From Siphonodentalium dalli (lineage: Eukaryota > Mollusca > Scaphopoda > Gadilida > Siphonodentaliidae), in NCBI GenBank assembly GCA_032622095.1, contig CP136061.1:22012991-22076990 (forward strand): 64,000 bases of DNA, read 5' to 3'. The notes under the pieces were generated by a model. The model saw nothing but the letters and a program-made list of their open reading frames with translations, was not told the DNA's origin and made no database searches. Position 1 is the first letter of the stretch. Every line of letters begins with the position of its first letter. This document shows positions 62,101 through 64,000 of this stretch, one piece after another. The position numbers were made by a program, and so were the translations under genes.

Positions 62101-64000
62101 TTTCATGACGGAAGCTGCACTGGTGCAGCATTGAAGATCCTGTGCCAGAGCATTTTCTTAAATATGCGAGTCTCCCATAGGGAGCCTCGCATATATAAGA
62201 GAATTATATGCACTGGTTTACATGGTCAAGGTAAATATTGTTAGGCCAATGTATTCTCTTATATATGCAAGGCTCCCTATGGCAGATTCGCATATAAGAG
62301 AATGCATTTGCAGAGAGTTTTCCCAAATTTCAAGAAGCTCCAGTCATAGAAGGATTAAATTCCATGTCATTTTTTAAATTTGCATAGATATTAACCAATT
62401 CTGATAGCGAGATAATTCAGATTAATTCTGACAGAATCATTGGCCTTTGGAGTTTTCACCACCCAGTCAGTAAATTAGTCTTTATTTTCTATATTGTACC
62501 CAAAGATTAACCAACATGAATACCTGCGTACATGGTATATTGAGATTGATCTGACCTTTACTTGAACATTGAGTTTCTGTTATTTTACAGTGGATTATCC
62601 AAAAGAGCAATTAGCCAATAAAACTGCACGATCACAGTGGATCAAAACACATCTGACAACTGTGATTGATAACAATTATGACGGTATCAACATAGATTTT
62701 GAACAAGTCATTAGGAAAGATGAATTACATCTGAGGGAGGCACTCTCACATCTTGTTCAAGAGAGTACAGAGGTTTTCAAATCACATTCCAAATATCTAC
62801 AGGTGTGTATACCTTTTGTTCTACAAGCTGGAAATACTTCATGCTGATGGTGTTACGAAGAGCGATGATGTATATTAAGTCAACTATTATGTCTGAACAA
62901 TTGAAGGTTTTTATTAAACTTAATCAAAATATTATTGTAATTACAATTACTTTCAGTCAATCGCATAATACTTAAAGTTATTTGAAGCACTCGGTTGCTG
63001 CTCACAGCGAATAAACTTTTTCAACGCAGGTATTTCAATAAATTTTGTATAAAATTTCCAACACACAACGCCATTATTTTTGGTCTAAATTAAATAAATT
63101 GACTCTAGTTGGCGAAACCATTTTCGTTTGTTTACCAGTTGTTGGGGACAAATGAAGGACTGTTTGTTTACATTTCTGCATAGTTCAGACGTCATGTTTT
63201 ACGAAATGGAATGGCCAACGTTGTTGAATATTTTGACAATAATAGTTTACTTATAAATTCTTCAAATGGGTGTAGTGGCCGAGCCATAAAATATCAGTTT
63301 GATGTAGTGATTTCGGTAATAATAATAATATAAATTCACCAAACCATTTGCAATACATTTGATTCACTTCATGAAGTGATCGATAAATTATTGTAATATA
63401 ATTAATTTTACTTGGAAAATGCACCTGATTTATTTATATTGACAGAAGTATTTTCTAAACATAACAGATCTTCAAGTGAAAAAAAATGGATCAGTACCAA
63501 ACATTTTCAAATCATTTTACGGTACCTAAATGAGTTTACTGTACCTAAATGAGTTTACTGTACCTAAATGAGTTTACTGTACCTAAATGAGTTTACTGTA
63601 CCTAAATGAGTTTACTGTACCTAAATCAGTTTACTGTACCTAAATCAGTTTACTGTACCTAAATCAGTTTACTGTACCTAAATCAGTTTACTGTACCTAA
63701 ATGAGTTTACTGTACCTAAATCAGTTTACTGTACCTAAATCAGTTTACTGTACCTAAATCAGTTTACTGTACCTAAATGAGTTTACTGTACCTAAATGAG
63801 TTAACTGTACCTAAATCAGTTTACTGTACCTAAATGCAGATCATCTATACTTCAGGTAACAGTGGATGTGCCTTGGTCACCAGACTGTATTGACAGTAGA
63901 TGCTATGACTTTACCACCATATCGGCTAACTCAGACTTTATGTTTGTAATGGCATGTGACATTCGTAGTCAAATCATCGGGAAATGCATTGCATGGGCAA
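58992..64000 (+). CDS. CTBS: Di-N-acetylchitobiase, exons 1-4 (3' partial)
   Basis: CTBS is a lysosomal GH18 glycosidase that trims the reducing-end GlcNAc from the chitobiose core of asparagine-linked glycans. Exons: 58992-59120, 61022-61166, 62591-62802, 63856-64000 (runs off the window). The first has a hydrophobic signal peptide (about residues 5-22) then CPCKDKESCRPLEI, matching the mature CTBS start CPC..ELCRP. Exon 2 gives YDWSKITTVAMAG and LMCLAHSHAARVV. Exon 3 carries the GH18 catalytic motif DGINIDFEQ (D-G-x-x-x-D-x-E, with Glu as the acid). Exon 4 gives TVDVPWSPDCIDSRCYDF and FMFVMACD. Junction phases agree. The remaining exons (barrel strands beyond the fifth) lie outside. Confidence 0.95.
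59207..59850. repeat. Fold-back of about 15 CTTAAG-centred palindromes
   Basis: A block of about 640 bp. Its outer inverted ends of about 46 bp contain CCAAATTGACATTTAATAAA / TTTATTAAATGTCAATTTGG. Inside, units of 29-33 bp each contain a short palindrome close to ATTGCGCTTAAGCGCAAT followed by AAGGAAT(A)TC. About seven units lie left and eight right of a unique core (59450-59570). Variants such as GAGCTTAAGCTC and GTGCTTAAGTGC keep self-complementarity, suggesting paired changes. Confidence 0.85.
60230..60850. repeat. Second array of ATTACGCTTAAG-type palindromes
   Basis: About ten looser copies of palindromes resembling ATTACGCTTAAGCGTAAT (for example at 60577-60597, 60618, 60640, 60735, 60756). 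An inverted pair at 60275-60300 and 60350-60375 (TTTTCATGCTATGATGAATT) frames one group. It shares the CTTAAG centre with 59207-59850 but has AT rather than GC flanks. Confidence 0.7.
61022..61166 (+). CDS. CTBS: CTBS exon 2
   Basis: Acceptor TTCTTTTCAG, donor GTAATT; 48 codons plus one base. It encodes IFIFSRVNNQSHWDKYDWSK and on to AARVVML. The last 20-odd bases and the donor are repeated downstream. Confidence 0.93.
61127..61500. repeat. Tandem array of six copies of CTBS exon 2 end and donor
   Basis: Units of about 58-63 bp carry GTTATGTTAGGTAATTATCT then CTGTCCAGCCACTACTGTG. Donor GTs fall at 61167, 61229, 61287, 61350 and 61408; in the sixth copy the donor has become GGGAAATT. The first copy is the one in register with exon 3. 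Later donors would add intron sequence with an in-frame stop. Confidence 0.93.
61628..61888. mobile_element. Fold-P MITE, CATGACTGGAGC subfamily
   Basis: TTAA on both sides, two hairpins (the first partly deleted), ends ATCCTTTCATGACTGG / CCAGTCATGGAAGGG. Confidence 0.82.
62093..62358. mobile_element. Fold-P MITE, CATGACTGGAGC subfamily, old copy
   Basis: It has the family body and both hairpins, but its left TTAA is mutated to GTAA and its ends are worn (ACACTTTCATGACGG / CAGTCATAGAAGGA-TTAA). Confidence 0.72.
62591..62802 (+). CDS. CTBS: CTBS exon 3
   Basis: Acceptor ATTTTACAG, donor GTGTGT. It contains the GH18 active-site motif DGINIDFEQ and flanking helix LREALSHLVQESTEVFKSH. Confidence 0.96.
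62850..63520. other. CTBS intron 3, unique AT-rich DNA
   Basis: No exon or element recognised. A short AATAATAATAAT run lies near 63320. Confidence 0.5.
63521..63834. repeat. 19-bp minisatellite, about 16 copies
   Basis: Tandem ACTGTACCTAAAT(G/C)AGTTT units, mixing two variants (GAG and CAG) in blocks. It ends 21 bp before the CTBS exon 4 acceptor, in the position of a branch point and polypyrimidine tract. Confidence 0.94.
63856..64000 (+). CDS. CTBS: CTBS exon 4 (partial)
   Basis: Acceptor ATACTTCAG. It encodes VTVDVPWSPDCIDSRCYDFT and SDFMFVMACDIRSQIIGKC, matching the strand after the catalytic Glu. It continues past the window. Confidence 0.94.

Overview
This is nuclear DNA of an animal, most likely a marine invertebrate and plausibly a mollusc. 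The genes are split into short exons with GT-AG introns, and the DNA is AT-rich and packed with small fold-back transposons. A tRNA-derived SINE and a repeat tail ending in an 'AGGTGAGCTAA' type sequence resemble those common in bivalve and gastropod genomes; that species guess is inference. No bacterial operon, rRNA gene, CRISPR array or provirus was seen.

Three conserved host genes are readable. (1) AASS, + strand, 3074-21907: the last 11 coding exons of the saccharopine dehydrogenase half of alpha-aminoadipic semialdehyde synthase (lysine breakdown), 416 codons with all splice phases agreeing; its 5' exons lie left of the window. (2) PRPF18, - strand, 58787-35833: all 10 coding exons of the splicing factor Prp18, adding to 342 codons. 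(3) CTBS, + strand, 58992 to the right edge: the first four coding exons of di-N-acetylchitobiase, a lysosomal GH18 chitinase-like enzyme. AASS and PRPF18 converge on a 14 kb gene-poor interval. PRPF18 and CTBS start head to head, 204 bp apart, across a probable shared promoter.

Almost everything else is mobile or repetitive DNA. Four fold-back MITE families recur. Fold-A has CAAGCCT... ends and 8-bp target duplications (hAT-like). Fold-P is TTAA-flanked with CCCTT ends (piggyBac-like). Fold-M is TA-flanked with CAGTAATGCCC ends (Tc1/mariner-like). Fold-C is a longer palindrome whose class is unclear. Five larger hAT-type elements have matching 8-bp target duplications: 22499-23722, 39626-40598, 40819-41920, 45018-47322 and 57069-58333. 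Two carry broken transposase genes. There is also a nearly intact Crypton tyrosine-recombinase gene (32138-33510), a LINE reverse-transcriptase tail (55590-56534), and minisatellites of 19, 20, 31, 43 and 48 bp.

The most unusual signals are: (a) four small tandem duplications that each copy an exon-intron junction, in all three host genes, the strongest being six copies of a CTBS splice donor; (b) a 640-bp fold-back in CTBS intron 1 made of about 15 short CTTAAG-centred palindromes, with a related array 400 bp away; (c) many fold-back MITEs lying within 13-80 bp of splice sites; and (d) transposons nested in transposons, which reveal their exact target sites.
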